DNA of 64,000 bases from Tetradesmus obliquus (lineage: Eukaryota > Chlorophyta > Chlorophyceae > Sphaeropleales > Scenedesmaceae): the NCBI GenBank assembly GCA_030272155.1, contig CP126192.1:8590501-8654500 (forward strand), read 5' to 3'. Shown piece by piece: positions 52,518 to 64,000 of this stretch (its first letter is position 1; every line of letters begins with the position of its first letter). A program made the translations under genes and the position numbers. The notes under the pieces were generated by a model, which ran no database searches, was not told the DNA's origin, and saw only the letters and a list, made by a program, of their open reading frames with translations.

Positions 52518-54520
52518 CCGTCTGCTGCTGGGGGCGGCAGCGCCACTCCGAAGCTGTTGACAAGGCCCTTCACGTAAGCAGCCACAATGCCCACATCAGC
52601 ATCCAGCAGCAGCGCCTGAAGCTCCCGCAGCAGCCACACCTCAAGGTACGTGTCGGGCACACGCGGCGCGCTGCTGCTGCTGCTGCTGCTGCCAGGGCCA
52701 CCAGCACCTGCAGTGCTGCTGCCAAGGCTGCCAGCAGTGCTGCTGCCGCAGCCAGCTTGCGCTACTGCTGCTGCTGTTGCACTGCGGTGTGGCAGAGCCC
52801 ACAGGTTGCAGCGGTACACGTGGCGGCGGGCTTCCAGGGCGGCTTCCGCACTGCCGCTGTGGCTGGTGCCGCTGCTGCCAGGCAGGCGCGTGACGCTGCA
52901 GCAGGCCAGATATGGCACGATGGGCAGCACCCGGCAGCAGCATGCGACGCCGTGAGCGGGCCAGCAACGAACCAATGGACAAACAGCAGCATGACTGGCA
53001 CCGCCAAAATGCATGACAGCGCACGTCAGCTGCAAGGTGCAGTTGAATCTTCAGGTCATGAGGTTGAGCAGCAAGACAAGTATCTAGGGATGGGGTGCCG
53101 CTGCTCCTGCAACCCACTTGTGCATGCTGTGTGTTTCTGTTCCCTGTCGACACCTGTTTCCCACAATTACTCCCTCGCTGCCACGCTGCTGCGCACCTGG
53201 CCAGCATGCGCTGCTGCACCCTCCAGTAGTACGGCCGTGGCGCCACGCCATCAGCGCTGCTGCCCTCCCGCTGGCCTGCCTCACCGCCAGTAGCAGCAGC
53301 AGCAGCATCTACGCCACCCTGCCGCTGCCGGCTTCTGCTGCTGCTGCCAGCAAGCACATCCCGCCTCCATTCCACTGGGTCACCCCTGTGGCAACAGCAC
53401 CACAGCACCATAGCGAAAGAACAGCAGAGGGACAGAGAGACACATATGCAGACGAGTGACTTGATGATGTAGCAGATGGCCAGCAGCCAGGTAGCTGCCT
53501 GTGCCGGCAGGTGGCCTGCTGCAGTCACTGCTGCACTGCTGGGCACCCCGCGACTGCTCCACTGCTGCCGCTGCTTCTTGTGCCTTCGCCACGCGCTGTC
53601 GCTCGTGCCCCTGCCATTGCCTTGCTTTAAACATGCTGCCATACCTGCTACTCTAGCATACACTGCCTTCCTTACTATATGCTGTCGCGCCTGCTGCTCC
53701 ACCACATGCACTGCAGCAGTGCTCACCAGGAGTAGCCAGCCTCGCTCCTCAGCTGAATCCTGGGCTGCTGCTGCTGCTGCCTTGACAGCTGGCCACCAGC
53801 ATGCAGCTGCTGCCTGTCTGCCTGCTGTATCGTGGCAAGCTGCTGCTGCTGCTGCCGCTGCTGCTGCTGGCTGAGGTGCAGCTGCTGCCGGGCTGCTGCC
53901 CACTCCAGCTGCTGCTGCTCAAGCAGCAGCGCTTCGGCTGCTTCATGCTTGAAAGAGTGCTCCTGGTAGTCTGCATCACTCCTGATGTTGTACAGATAGC
54001 CGGTGATGTGACGCTGCAGCAAACAGCAAACAGGTTCAATGACCAGTTTGAGCTTGAGGGCACGCATCAGGCAACCAGCAGGAGCAGCAGTGCCAGCACA
54101 GCAGACAGAACATGTGTGGCATCCGCATGTGATGCTGCGCATGGAGCCATGGCAGCTACAGAAAGGGATGCATAGAGGTATTCGGCGTCGTCCTGTGTGC
54201 ATGCATGGTATGCTGAATCGCTACTAGCTTGAAAATGGTCTGCACCGGCCCGGCCTGCTGCTTACTTTGCACAGAGGGCATGTGGCTTTGCTGCGGTTGT
54301 GCCTGCACCAAGCCTGCAGGCATCCGATGCAGAAGGCGTGTAGGCAAGAAGATATCACCGCCTTGTCGGCCTGCTGGTACGCTTGGAGGCCTGCAGGACG
54401 CGCGGAAAGCCGAGGCAAGAGTCACCACGATGAGTCCCTGCTTGCATGCCATGCGCTGCCGGCCGGTTGTCCGTGCTTACAGATCGGGCAGGTGGTTTCC
54501 TCTGGTCCTGCGTCCAGCAT
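51041..54520 (-). CDS. TOPORS-like RING E3 ubiquitin ligase with RS-rich C-terminus
   Basis: Five exons on the minus strand: 54520-54481, 54390-54266, 54013-53727, 53385-53197 and 52994-51041, about 864 residues. An in-frame TAG just before ATG 54520 fixes the start. Joining exons 1 and 2 completes a C3HC4 RING: C11, C14, C29, H31, C34, C37, C51 and C54 (CPIC...SCLHAFC..C...CPLC). Exon 3 has YNIRSDADYQEH, as in the TOPORS post-RING region, then Gln-rich coil. Later come WRRDVLAG, ARRHVYRCNLWALP and LEVWLLRELQALL, again in TOPORS order. The C-terminal part is rich in Arg-Ser (RSRSLTRIRGRSKSRSRSNS). Family members ubiquitylate or sumoylate nuclear proteins. The acceptor of exon 5 has a poor pyrimidine tract and is the least certain junction. 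Confidence 0.85.
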
Positions 54521-55150
54521 GTGCTAGCTGAAGCTCTGCTGGCTAGGTGCTGCCAGTTACAGCGTTCCTCTGAACAGCAGCAGGATACTCAGGCAAATGG
54601 ATTATGTAGCCCACGGAGACAAAAGCAACGAATGGCTGATAAGACACGAGAAATGAAAGTCCTGCAGCCACATGAGACGTGCACTTGAGCTGCACCAGCT
54701 GCGGCGTTGGTAGGGTTTGATGGTGCTGACACCCACACTGTCACGTGTCTTGTGGGTGGAAGCATGGCGATGAGGGGAATGGCACCTTCAGTTGGCTGTG
54801 AGAAACAAACAGATACTGTCAACCAATAGTTGCGCCTCACAAGTATTGAAATCAAACCGTGGCATGCACCTACTAGGCACCAGGCTAGCAGGAGCCTCAG
54901 GTGTGAAGTTCACACACACACACACACTCAGGCTCGTGAAGTTCACGCTGTTCAACAAGTTGACCGCACTGCAGTACGTGCGTGAGTGTGGTGGCCAAGG
55001 TTGAGCCCTGTGTACTCAGGAGATTTGGCTTGGTGAAATTGCCTGACACGGCAATGCACCGCTAGTTCTCCTGCAGCACACTCACACAGCAGGGTGCACT
55101 GCAGTACTACTGCGCCAACTTTGAATGGTGACCCTCTTCGCCCCTGCAGC

Positions 55151-55231
55151 AGCAACAAGGAATGCGCAGCGTGCCGCGAAGTCAACACAGGCATGTGGTC
55201 CGCCCTGACGTATGGCAGCTTGCACTTCTGA
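55151..55231 (+). pseudogene. Possible ArfGAP-type zinc-finger fragment
   Basis: After a CTGCAG acceptor the frame reads SNKECAACREVNTGMWSALTYG, then a stop at 55229. Spacing (N..CxxC...N..W..LTYG) matches the start of ArfGAP zinc fingers. A CxxC-like pair (FCRQCS) follows in another frame near 55250. So it is either a decayed copy or a chance match. Nothing upstream or downstream completes the domain. Confidence 0.25.
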
Positions 55232-55284
55232 ATAAGCCGTTGTGCTGCATTTCTGCCGGCAGTGCAGCCGCAGCTGCGCGGAGC

Positions 55285-55443
55285 CGCAGTACCTTGGGTA
55301 AGGCGCCGTCAGGGAGTGACTGTGGGCATGTGGCTGCCACCCACCAATACCACCAATACTATTGGGGGTAAGGCGCCGTTGGGGGTATTGGGGGTATTGG
55401 GGGTAAGGCGCCGTCAGGGAGTGACTGTGGGCATGTGGCTGCA
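55285..55443 (+). repeat. Tandem repeat GGTAAGGCGCCGT...GCATGTGGCTGC
   Basis: A unit of about 50 bases (GTAAGGCGCCGTCAGGGAGTGACTGTGGGCATGTGGCTGC) occurs at 55299 and 55403, with a shortened copy at 55368. Short TTGGGGGTA units lie between them. Confidence 0.85.
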
Positions 55444-56384
55444 ACAGTTATGCGGCGGTATGGGCTGCCGCTTTGTTGGCTTGCTGATCGCCAGGAGCGC
55501 GGCATGTGCAGCATGCGTGAACGCAGCCGTGCATGGCCGCAGCCAGTTCAATGGTACAAGCTGTAGAGATGGTATAGGAGTGCTGCTTATCGCTTAGCCT
55601 TGAAGTGCTGCAAGGTGGCCGCCCAGACAGACGGGAAGACACCTCCTCGGCTACAGCTCAGGCTGAACGACCCATCAACCGTTGTGTCTGACAAAGACAG
55701 CAGAGCACCGACTTTGCTGCTCAGGCATCATGCAGTGCAGGTACCGTACAGGTGACCCGTACTGCGCAAACGTTGCGGCTGCGGCAGCACTCTCTTGGCA
55801 GCACTCTCTCTCAACACACTCGCTCAGGCTGCGGGTGCTTGGAGGCGTCTGCACGCGCCGGCGTCCCCAGTTGTGCACTTGAGCCGAGAGCCGCTTACAG
55901 TTGGTCCAGTTGTGTGACGTCAACAAGCTTGCTTGTCCCTTAAACCTTTGCCTGCCACCCACTGGAACTAATCAAGGGGTGCCAAAACACTCAAAGTGGG
56001 CTTTCTCAGCCCTCCAGAGGCCAACGCTCACCAAACCAAGGTAAGATCAAAGAGTGAAGGCGTTTTCACTCAGTACAGTGACTGTAATCACTGTGTACTT
56101 ACACTTGTGCTTACGTCCTTTTGCAGTTTAACTCTCAGCAATTTAAAGCTGCTGGAATGTGCGTTTACTGTTTGAAGAATTCCTGTTCCACTGGCGCAGT
56201 GAAACGAGGCTCAGCCCCGTGGTGGAATCACTCAATCCGATTGAGTCAATTGTCACGAATAGATGCATTGTCTGATCACCGCACGCCTTCAGTAATTTAG
56301 GTTAGTTTAGATGTTATTCGGCTGTTTGTGATTTGAACAGTGCTGTGTCGTGCCTGCATTCACTAAAGTGTCACAAGATGACAC

Positions 56385-56560
56385 CACTATGGTCACCAGC
56401 AAGTCCAGTTGCAGGTCAAGGCACGTCCAGTTGCACACTATGCAACTGGACGTCACATGTGGCACGTCAAGTTGGGACTGGACGTGGGCGACGTCCAGTT
56501 GACAACTGGACGTCGAGAAAGCAAACTGGACGTGCAACTGGACTCTGTTACAGTGCGCGA
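56385..56560. repeat. Cluster of AACTGGACGT words
   Basis: The word (A)ACTGGACGT or its complement occurs about eight times, within text beginning CACTATGGTCACCAGCAAG. A related, inverted cluster with CAACTTGACGTGCC words ends in CTGGTGACCATAGTG at 59535-59550. Confidence 0.7.
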
Positions 56561-59424
56561 AACAGCAATAAAGGGTATCAAATAATGAATATGTGATGCA
56601 AGAAACGAGTTTTGAAGCCAGCACGACGACTCCGAAAACTCGAGTTGGCGCTGTCGACCTCCTGGTGACTTGTCACTGCAGCTGCAACTGCTAAGGTGGT
56701 TGAATGCAACCAAGCAGCCAGCTGCTGCAATACAACACAAACAAGATGCAGGACAAACAACACGACCAGTAGAGCAGCAGTGCGCTGACCGCATTGCCCT
56801 CCCCATCATGTCTCTGGCAGTGACATGCGCTGATGTGCCAACCACCTGTGCAGACATAAACTGCTACAACGCTGTGAGCTGAGGTGCTCTTGACCACCAT
56901 GAAGATCCGCCCTGCATTTGCGAATGCAGCGCTGGTGCCTGTACCCTGTTTCTGCCAAGGCTGCAGCATCTGTTCCATGGATGGCTGGACTGTGGCATCA
57001 GTTGCCAAGTTGCGCCCCTGCGGTGGCGCGCAGAGACACAGCAACATTCTTTGTGACTCGCTGGCAGCAGAGTGTGGCATTTGTTAACAGCGACAGTGTT
57101 TGACAGGACAGTTTTTGAAATGCATGCGTGCAATGCCCATCACCTGCAGCTGCTAATCAAAAAACACTGAACACTGCCTCAGTGCAATTCCGAATCTGGT
57201 GTGGCGACCACGCAGCTGACACAACCCGGCTACCGGCGCAGCTGCGCAGCTTGTAAACAATCCTGTGTTCAATGGAAGGCGCTGCTAGCAGCGCTACAGC
57301 AGCGCTGCTGTACAAAGATCCTGGTGCAGCACGACCTCATGATTGCGGGCTACTCCTACAGCGCCAAGACCAGCATCTGGTGCATCCCACATTGTTAGCA
57401 TAAGTTGCTTGAGCCTTTCGCCTAGGGTGCTCACCAGAAGTGCGCCAGCCGCATCATGCTGCCATTCTAGTGACGCTGCATGTGTGCCCTGCCAGCAGGG
57501 CACCGTGCCCTCTGGTGGCACCAGAGAGAAACCTCGTGCCGAGAGGTCAGCCCAATGCGGCACTGCCTGCTGCTGCACTTGATCAGGCAGTGCAATGCAC
57601 CCTGCAATCACGTACCGAACCATGCAGGTGGTTTTTGCTGGATGACTTGTGTGAACAAGTGCAGCACTGCGGTGACTGCATGCATGCCAGCAGGTGAGGT
57701 GTGTTTGCAGCGCTCTGCAGGCAGTGTTGTACACTTTGGCAAAGCACTCTGCAAAAAGCAAATCACGGCTCTCTTTCCGTACTTGAAGCAGATGCAACAA
57801 GGAAGATCAACGCCCGGTGTTGTTGAGCACAGCAGTGTACAGCAGCACCTGGCATGCATGGCACCCGAGTGGTGTTCAGAATCCAATGTCCATGCGTCTG
57901 CCTCGCCGTACTACTTACTGCTGGTTGTTGTAGTGGAGGATGACCCTTACTGTATGCCTGCCAACCATGGCGCGTCCCAGGCGTGGCGTGGCAATTCCTC
58001 TGCATTGCACACAACAGCAAAGCAAACTGGCAGCAGTTGTAGCAGCTGTGTGGGGGGAGGAACATGACTGCAACAGCGCCAAAGCAATTTTGCTGGATGT
58101 CCTGCAGGTTGATGAACATAATTCTAGAGGTTGCGCTGTGTGGCCCAAAAGGTGCAGTGGGTGCTGCATCTGACTACGATCCTTTCCCAGGGAGTCCTGC
58201 TGACATACCTTAGACACAAGTCTGATATTCAGGTGGTTTGTTGGAGCCTGCGTGCAGCGACAGCAGCGCTGGTGACCACATATATGGTGGCGATGCATAG
58301 CTGGACCTGGTGAAGACCGATGGGCATCCAGCACTCTGACGACAAGGCTGACACTGCTGTCACTGCGAACAGTAGTTCACTCACGGTGTCCGTGCCGCAG
58401 CCGTTTTAAACGGCTGCATTGCTGCGGCTGTTGGCAACAGCTTCACATGTAGCAGCAGCTGCTGCCTGCAAACTGCTCTGTTCCTTCTGCAGCTGGTCCG
58501 CCTGTTGCCCATCGTGCCATGGAGGGTTGGCACGTAGTTGCAAGAGAACCAAGAGCAGCTTCTCAAGCATAAGCCTGCGTTCAGCAACCTGCAGGATCCA
58601 TCATACAGCTGGCTACTGCTGCACATACTTCTGCTGCTCGATCGGCCAGCACCCGCATGAATCTGGAGCACGTAGATAACTGGATGGTGTTTTGTCTAAT
58701 GACCGTGTTGATGATAAAGAACTGCTCGCGGACGCTTGCGCGAGCTTGCAGTATGTTGCAGCAGCATTAAAGCTACAGAGTGCATCACGTCTCAGGAAAA
58801 CACCCCTACTATGCATCAAAGTGGTTGTCATAGCTCAGTTGAACTGCGTGCTTGCCCTCATATCATTATTTACCTCGCCACCTGTCTTCGTGTTTGTACT
58901 GTAACATATGTAGCTGTTGCTGTTAGCAAACCCCAAAAAGCACAAGCTAATCAGCAAAAATGATGCAAACGAAATGAAAACGTTTGATCAGACACAGATG
59001 CGCGCTCGCACGTCTATCTCTGTGACATGGGCTCAGCGTAGGGGCCGTGGCTGTGGACACGATGCTTTGTTCGCGCGCAAAATCCCTGAGTCGCCTTTTT
59101 AGGCAACTTAATATACCTGAAATGTGGCAGCGGGCGTGTCAGCGACCGCCGTGATGGTAACTTGATGCGGTGACAAACCTGCCTGCACGTTGAAGCACGT
59201 TCTAGCCCATTGTCCTAAACGCTTTTGCAGTTAGGCATCTTTTTTGAGTTGTGTTACTGGAGACGACGCTGCTTCGGTCCTGACAAACCCTACGGCAATT
59301 CAAGCAGGAATAGGCAGCCTAACCAGCGAAATACATGTTCTTGACGTTTGTTTCATCTGTTTGTGTTGTCTACTGCGGCAATCGGGCCTTCAGTGAACAT
59401 TTGCCCTCCCAGCAGCAGCTCAAA

Positions 59425-59560
59425 TCCAGTTGCATGACGACTGGATGTGCATCTGGACGCGCATACCCGCCAACTCGACGCGGTTTGTGGCAACTTGACG
59501 TGCCTTGACGTGCCTTGACGTGCAACTTGACAGCCTGGTGACCATAGTGCACACACTCCA
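59425..59560. repeat. Cluster of CTTGACGTGC words
   Basis: Contains three adjacent CCTTGACGTG units plus CAACTTGACG variants. It is inversely related to 56385-56450 through the shared CTGGTGACCATAGTG end. Confidence 0.7.
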
Positions 59561-60349
59561 GTCTGGGTTGGCAACATGCTGCTGAGCGGTGCTACATGCT
59601 GCCTAGGCTGACGGTGCCGCTTTGATAAATTCTTTCGTGTGGAGTATGAGAGATCTAAGATGCACGACGCAGCAAGGTGACAAGCACTGCGTGTGGCGGG
59701 TGCACAATGGCAGAACCGTCGCGGGCACTTGACGACACTGTTCGTTCCCCACAATCGGCTGCAAGAAGAGGCCAGAAAAGTTTTCAAAAAACCGTTATGA
59801 TTGTTTTTATCGCCGTATGGTCGCGCCTGACGGCTTGGGAGGGTCGTCAAATGTGCGGTGTTAGAACAGCGTGGTGACAGAGGTCTCGTTTGGCCCTTTT
59901 TGCTCCGCACCCAGACCAATCGCCGGTCGTGCTCGAGTACAGTACTTGGTATCTGATCAAGTTCACATATGTGAGAAGAATCAACAAATGCGGGACTCGG
60001 TGCGGTAGAACACATCGCCTTGCCCGGGAGATACGCAGGAAGCACAGTGAATTTTCAGGTAGGCGCCGCAGAGAAAATTATTATGATATGCTTCACTGTT
60101 GTTGCTTACGTCTGCACACAGAAGCACCCCGTCGGCAAGCGGCACCCAGAGAGAGTTGCACAGCGACAAATATAGCCAGATTGCTGCACGATGTGATTCC
60201 TTGCCGCATTTCAACTGCTTGTGGCGGCTCAAAGCAGTCCGTGCAGGGCCCCGACTCAAGATGTCCTGGTAGATACTACCTGCTGACCTTGTGCACTCCA
60301 CCCCCGTATACGCAACAGGTTCAGTTCCATATCCAATAAACTTCAACCA

Positions 60350-60882
60350 ATGGAAACTTCCCACAAAATCAAGCTCTGCCAGGTGAGTGGGCTGGCACAG
60401 TGTCGGGCTGGGTGCACTGGGTCGCAACGTGGCTTGGGCTCACATATTTACGGAGTAGCAAAACATATACTCTATGCGATTGATATTCGTGCGTAAGGGC
60501 GGTCGAATCGAGGTCAATTCTGGGCATCACCTCCCCCGTCTCTTCCCGATGTTGATGCAGGCTGCCGGGTGCTCAGTCGACGTAGCCACGCTGGGCACAA
60601 CATACAACGCCAAGAAAACCATATGCGGCGTGCATATGCGGGTGAGTCCGCCACGGCTGACGTGTGCGGCACTCTTCGTGTAGCGTCATGTGGAAAGCAG
60701 ACTGCTCTAGGGTGACGCCAGCCAGTGACAGCACCAGAAGCAGCTCCCCTGCCACCTTCATGGCCTTATGCAAGCAGCCACGGGCTATATACACTGTCAG
60801 TTCTGCACCTAGCTGCTCATCATCGGCATCCCAGGCTGCAGCACTGCATGTCCAGGCAGGCCCAGCTGTGGCTCACCCACCC

Positions 60883-60917
<35 letters not shown>

Positions 60918-61020
60918 GCAGGCTGCATCCATGTGCTGCAGGGGCAAGGGTGACGCCCTGTTCAGGTACTGCCAGCAGTGCGGGAAGCTGGAGCAGCTGG
61001 AGCTGTTCAGGTGAGGCAGG

Positions 61021-61052
<32 letters not shown>

Positions 61053-61488
61053 GTCAGCCATACCTTGGGGGCCACAGTGCTTGGGTTGATAGAGCACATG
61101 CCTCACGGTAGCAAGGGAGCAGTGCTGATGTAAACCTGCAGCCATTGCTGTTGGTGCTGCATGCACCCTAGCACTTTCAGCTCAGAGGCGTCAGTTGGAG
61201 CAGGAGATACTGCAGCATCACAGCACACACCCTGCTCATCATGCACTGAAGGAACTTCCTTTTACACACCATCCACCTGTGCTCCAGCTGTTGTGAAAAA
61301 TCACATCCAATCTAACTCGGGCTGCTGGCTGCTCTTCCCTTTGCGTGTGCAGCGGCGACAGCCACAGCTGCCGAGCCTCCCTGGCCAGGCGCCGCAGCAG
61401 CAGGGCCAGCAGCTACAACCTGCGATGCCAGCAGCAGCAGCAGCGGGATGACAGCGTGTCCTCTGTTGAATCTGTGCAGTGCCACATG

Positions 61489-61520
<32 letters not shown>

Positions 61521-62562
61521 GGCTATGGACATCAGCCAGCCGCTCAAAGCCGAGCGTGCCGCCAGCAGCGACAGCGACGCTTGCAGCAGCATGCTCTTTG
61601 CACCTGACAGCCAGTGGCTGTTAGCTGCAGCACAGCCGCCTGAAGCAACACCTGCACCAGCAGCAAGTGCGGGCCGACAGCAGCAGCAGCAGCAGCAGCA
61701 AGAGGAAGTGCTGTCCGGCCCTGTGCTGCACACTGGTTTCTTTGAGGCGCAGCTGCAGCAGGAGCTTGCAAACAGCAGCATGCTTGGCTTCCAGGGTGGC
61801 CTCTTGGCTGCTGACAGCAACATGGCGGCCCTTGATGAGCAGATCATGCTGCTGGAGCGGGAGCTGCTGCACTCAGCTGCTGCAGACCGACACGCTGCTG
61901 CATGCAGCGCAATGCAGCGGCCAGCACATGTGAGCTGGCAGGCGGCCAATCAGCAGCAGTTGGAGCAGCAGCGGCAGTTTTCCATGCGACAGCAGGAGCT
62001 CGATGAGCAGATGGGGCAGCACCGCCAGGCATCGCTGCTGGTGGAGCAGCAGCTGAGGATGGTGCAGCAGCGCGTGAGCTTTAATGCCACTGCGTCGCCA
62101 GGCGCTGCAGCAGCAGCAGCCTGGCCTTCCGGCGCCCCTGCAGCACACCAAGCAGCAGCCAGCAGGATGCAGTGCGCCATGCCCCATGTTACTAACACTG
62201 TCAGTAACACAGTTAGTAACAAGCATGGACGCAACGGCGAGCGCTTGGAGGCCCTGCATGCCCGGCTGAGCGGGCTGACTGCTGAGTACCGCACCTTGGA
62301 AAGCAGCCTGCAGCAGCTGCAGCTGCTGCTGGGCCGTGGCGCTGCCCCTGCGGCTGCTACCGCTGGTGTTAGTGGCAGTATGAGCAGCTCGGGTGTTAGT
62401 GGTGGCAGCTGCATTGGTGGTACAGCTGGCGGGGACAGCTGGGGGTGCCAGCAGCAGCAGCAGCAGCAGGATGTGTGGCAGGAGCCACCTGCTCAGCCTC
62501 AGCTGCCGCTGCCAATTGCTTCCTGTGGCGTGTACTCTAATGGGGTGTGCTTCTTTGTGTGA
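60350..62562 (+). CDS. SBP-box transcription factor with altered second zinc site
   Basis: Four exons join in phase: 60350-60382, 60561-60641, 60778-61010 and 61353-62562, giving 518 residues. The first zinc site is complete across the exon 1/2 junction: C10, C15, C33, H36 (KLCQ|AAGCSVDV...TYNAKKTICGVH). An Ala-rich insert of about 60 residues follows before the second site, FRYCQQC (C103, C106) and DSHSC (C122). The usual ligand His of FCQQCxRFH is Glu here (GKLEQL, E110); H120 might substitute. The basic tail CRASLARRRSSRASS fits DNA binding and nuclear import. The rest is Gln/Ala/Ser-rich with a helical stretch (ALDEQIMLLERELL). Green-algal SBP factors bind GTAC cores; CRR1 for copper response is one, but a specific role is not shown here. 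Confidence 0.87.
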
Positions 62563-63884
62563 TGGGGTGGTTGGATGACAGGGGTTGAGTCTGACTCAAA
62601 ACGCATGCATCAATGAATGTGGAAAGGCTGATTACACATGTGTTTGGTGTGGGGTGCTGAAACTGAGGTTGCTGTCGAAAGCATGTATGCGCGATAGGCC
62701 TGGTGTATGAGTGGGCTTCCTGTGTGCAGTGCAGATGCAGCGGCACCGATCTCAAAGGCTTGAATGGCAACTGCTGCAGCTGCATGTCCAGCACAGCACC
62801 GTGTGCCGATGGTGCATGGATGCTAGTATTGCAATCTATGGGGCATTATGTCGTGCGGTTTCAGGTGAACAGGCAATGGACGTCACATGGTACTGCAGCT
62901 GAACGATGTGGGGACTCGCAAGGGGTGATGCGCCTTGCACCTGCCTTGGCTGCAACTGATGCTGCTGGGTTGCCCCGGTTTGGCACCCAGCACTGGCCTT
63001 GTGTGGGGGCAATCGGCGTTGTGTGCGGTGCAGGCAGACATGTGCAAAGCACAGCTGTGTAGCACTGTTCACACACAGTGGATATAGCTCGATGGGGGTT
63101 GTTTAGGACCATACTGGCTGTGATGTGGTTGCTTTGTTCCTGCCTACTTCTACGGCTGCTAGTACAACGCGCTGTTATGCCTTGCAGCAAGGATGGCATC
63201 AATGCATGTGACATACTTCAGGCTGTTCGAAAGTCTGCAGCTGTTCTTGTGCAGACGCCAGCATATGTGCACTGCTTGAGGTCTACAGCCACTAGAGGCC
63301 GTCAAACTTTGACGTGTGGATGTCAATTCTGTGCCTTGGGGCTGCGCGGCTGCTGCATTTGAGGTGCACCTCAGTGCAGACTGTCTGACTGGATAGCCTG
63401 GCTGCTGCTGTGTATGTGGGACGAGCAGCTGCAGGCAGGACTTGAACACGCATCCTCAGCTGAGCGTGCCTCATGCCGCACAGCGCATCCTTGCATGTTT
63501 GTGCTACTTTTGTTGGGAGTCAGCACTGTTTGGATTATTGATTACTGGATGGAGCAACCGGCGGTAGGCTCGCTGGGATAACTCAACACAATGCTGGCCA
63601 GACGTGGCCAGCAGCAACATGTGGGGGGGCGTGCTAGAGCCAGGTGCAAGTCGCCTTGCGCGCTGCACCTGTGCATGCTTTGATAGGTGAAGGTGCAAAC
63701 AGCTGGTGGTATTGTTGTTGTCAAACGCATGGCTGATGAGTTTGTGCCCTGACTGCACTTCTTTTCACGTCAGCAACGTTGGCTGCTTTTTGATTGCAAG
63801 GTGTCCGCGCTTGGTCCGTTTGCTTTGGCCAGTGGCTGGTGCATTTTGTGCAACTTGGGGTGCCATTTGTTGCAGCACACGTTG
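62563..63884. other. 3' flank of the SBP gene, no gene seen
   Basis: Short open frames only. A T-arm-like GTTCAAGTCC on the minus strand near 63450 lacks the other tRNA arms. Confidence 0.45.
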
Positions 63885-64000
63885 CACAAGTTGCTGTTTG
63901 AACCTTGGTGCTCTGACTTCTTCGTCAGTGTCACTGTTTAGAAGTTAGTGCTCTGACATCCTCCAGTGTCACTGTCTGAAATTTACGTGCTCTGGCATCT
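63885..64000 (+). repeat. Tandem repeat of about 45 bases at the window edge
   Basis: GTGCTCTGAC(T/A)TC(T)TCC/TTCG.CAGTGTCACTGT begins at 63909 and 63949, with the start of a third unit at 63989. The array continues out of the window. Confidence 0.8.

Larger units (their letters stand above)
54521..60349. other. Gene-poor 5.8-kb region
   Basis: No complete gene could be built. It holds a (CA)n run at 54912-54926, a tandem repeat at 55285-55443, a zinc-finger-like fragment at 55151-55231, and two clusters of short ACTGGACGT/CTTGACGT words near 56385-56560 and 59425-59560. Open frames such as 57294-57623 (-) and 59353-60045 (-) show no family resemblance. Confidence 0.5.

Noticed and set aside
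59353-60045. 230-codon minus-strand frame
   Set aside because: Overlaps the CTTGACGT repeat cluster and shows no family resemblance; likely a chance ORF.
63425-63480. tRNA-like T-arm on the minus strand
   Set aside because: GTTCAAGTCC is present, but no D-arm, anticodon stem or acceptor stem can be paired.

Overview
This window looks like nuclear DNA from a green alga. Genes are split by GT-AG introns, and there is an elongator tRNA-Met with an intron at the usual 37/38 site. TGTAA, the chlorophyte polyadenylation signal, lies downstream of two genes and at the ends of retrocopies, and a short plant-type TTTAGGG telomeric repeat is present. The gene families (OPR-like organelle RNA factor, SBP-box factor, Ycf33-like chloroplast protein) fit a chlorophyte. 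The very heavy CAG/CTG content, giving Gln, Ala, Ser or Leu runs by frame, suggests a Scenedesmus/Tetradesmus-like Sphaeropleales alga; that last step is a guess.

Layout. 1-4238 (+): 5'-truncated Gln-rich OPR/Tbc2-like protein. 4980-6047 (+): single-exon protein with a weak F-box-like start. 7072-11042 (+): CIAO3/NAR1, the Fe-only-hydrogenase-like factor of cytosolic Fe-S assembly, with all eight cluster cysteines. 12311-12997 (-): Ycf33/DUF751-like chloroplast membrane protein. 13.3-17.9 kb: weak exon candidates and repeats. 17991-19664 (+): 'Up-regulated in Daf-2'-type protein with an apparent 1-nt frameshift. 21639-26081 (-): eight-exon COMT/ASMT-like O-methyltransferase with an N-terminal membrane segment. 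26463-33331 (+): about 1588-residue low-complexity protein of unknown function. 34515-37346 (-): secreted class-3 lipase with a complete triad.

37.9-51.2 kb is a retroelement block. A 395-bp inverted repeat (end of a TOPORS-like gene plus tRNA-Met) bounds 12.4 kb. Inside lie a 370-bp hairpin repeat with a G37 tract, a two-ORF L1-type LINE with intact ORFs (TAAATG junction), and a same-orientation stack of 5'-truncated retrocopies with TGTAA near their 3' ends. 51041-54520 (-) is the full TOPORS-like RING/RS-rich E3 ligase. 54.5-60.3 kb is gene-poor. 60350-62562 (+) is an SBP-box transcription factor lacking the usual His of its second zinc site.

The most striking pattern runs across at least four unrelated genes. 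Introns and 3' flanks contain tandem, decaying copies of the adjacent exon edge, each including the splice site. This looks like a continuing local duplication process that multiplies splice sites. The genes do not form an operon-like unit.
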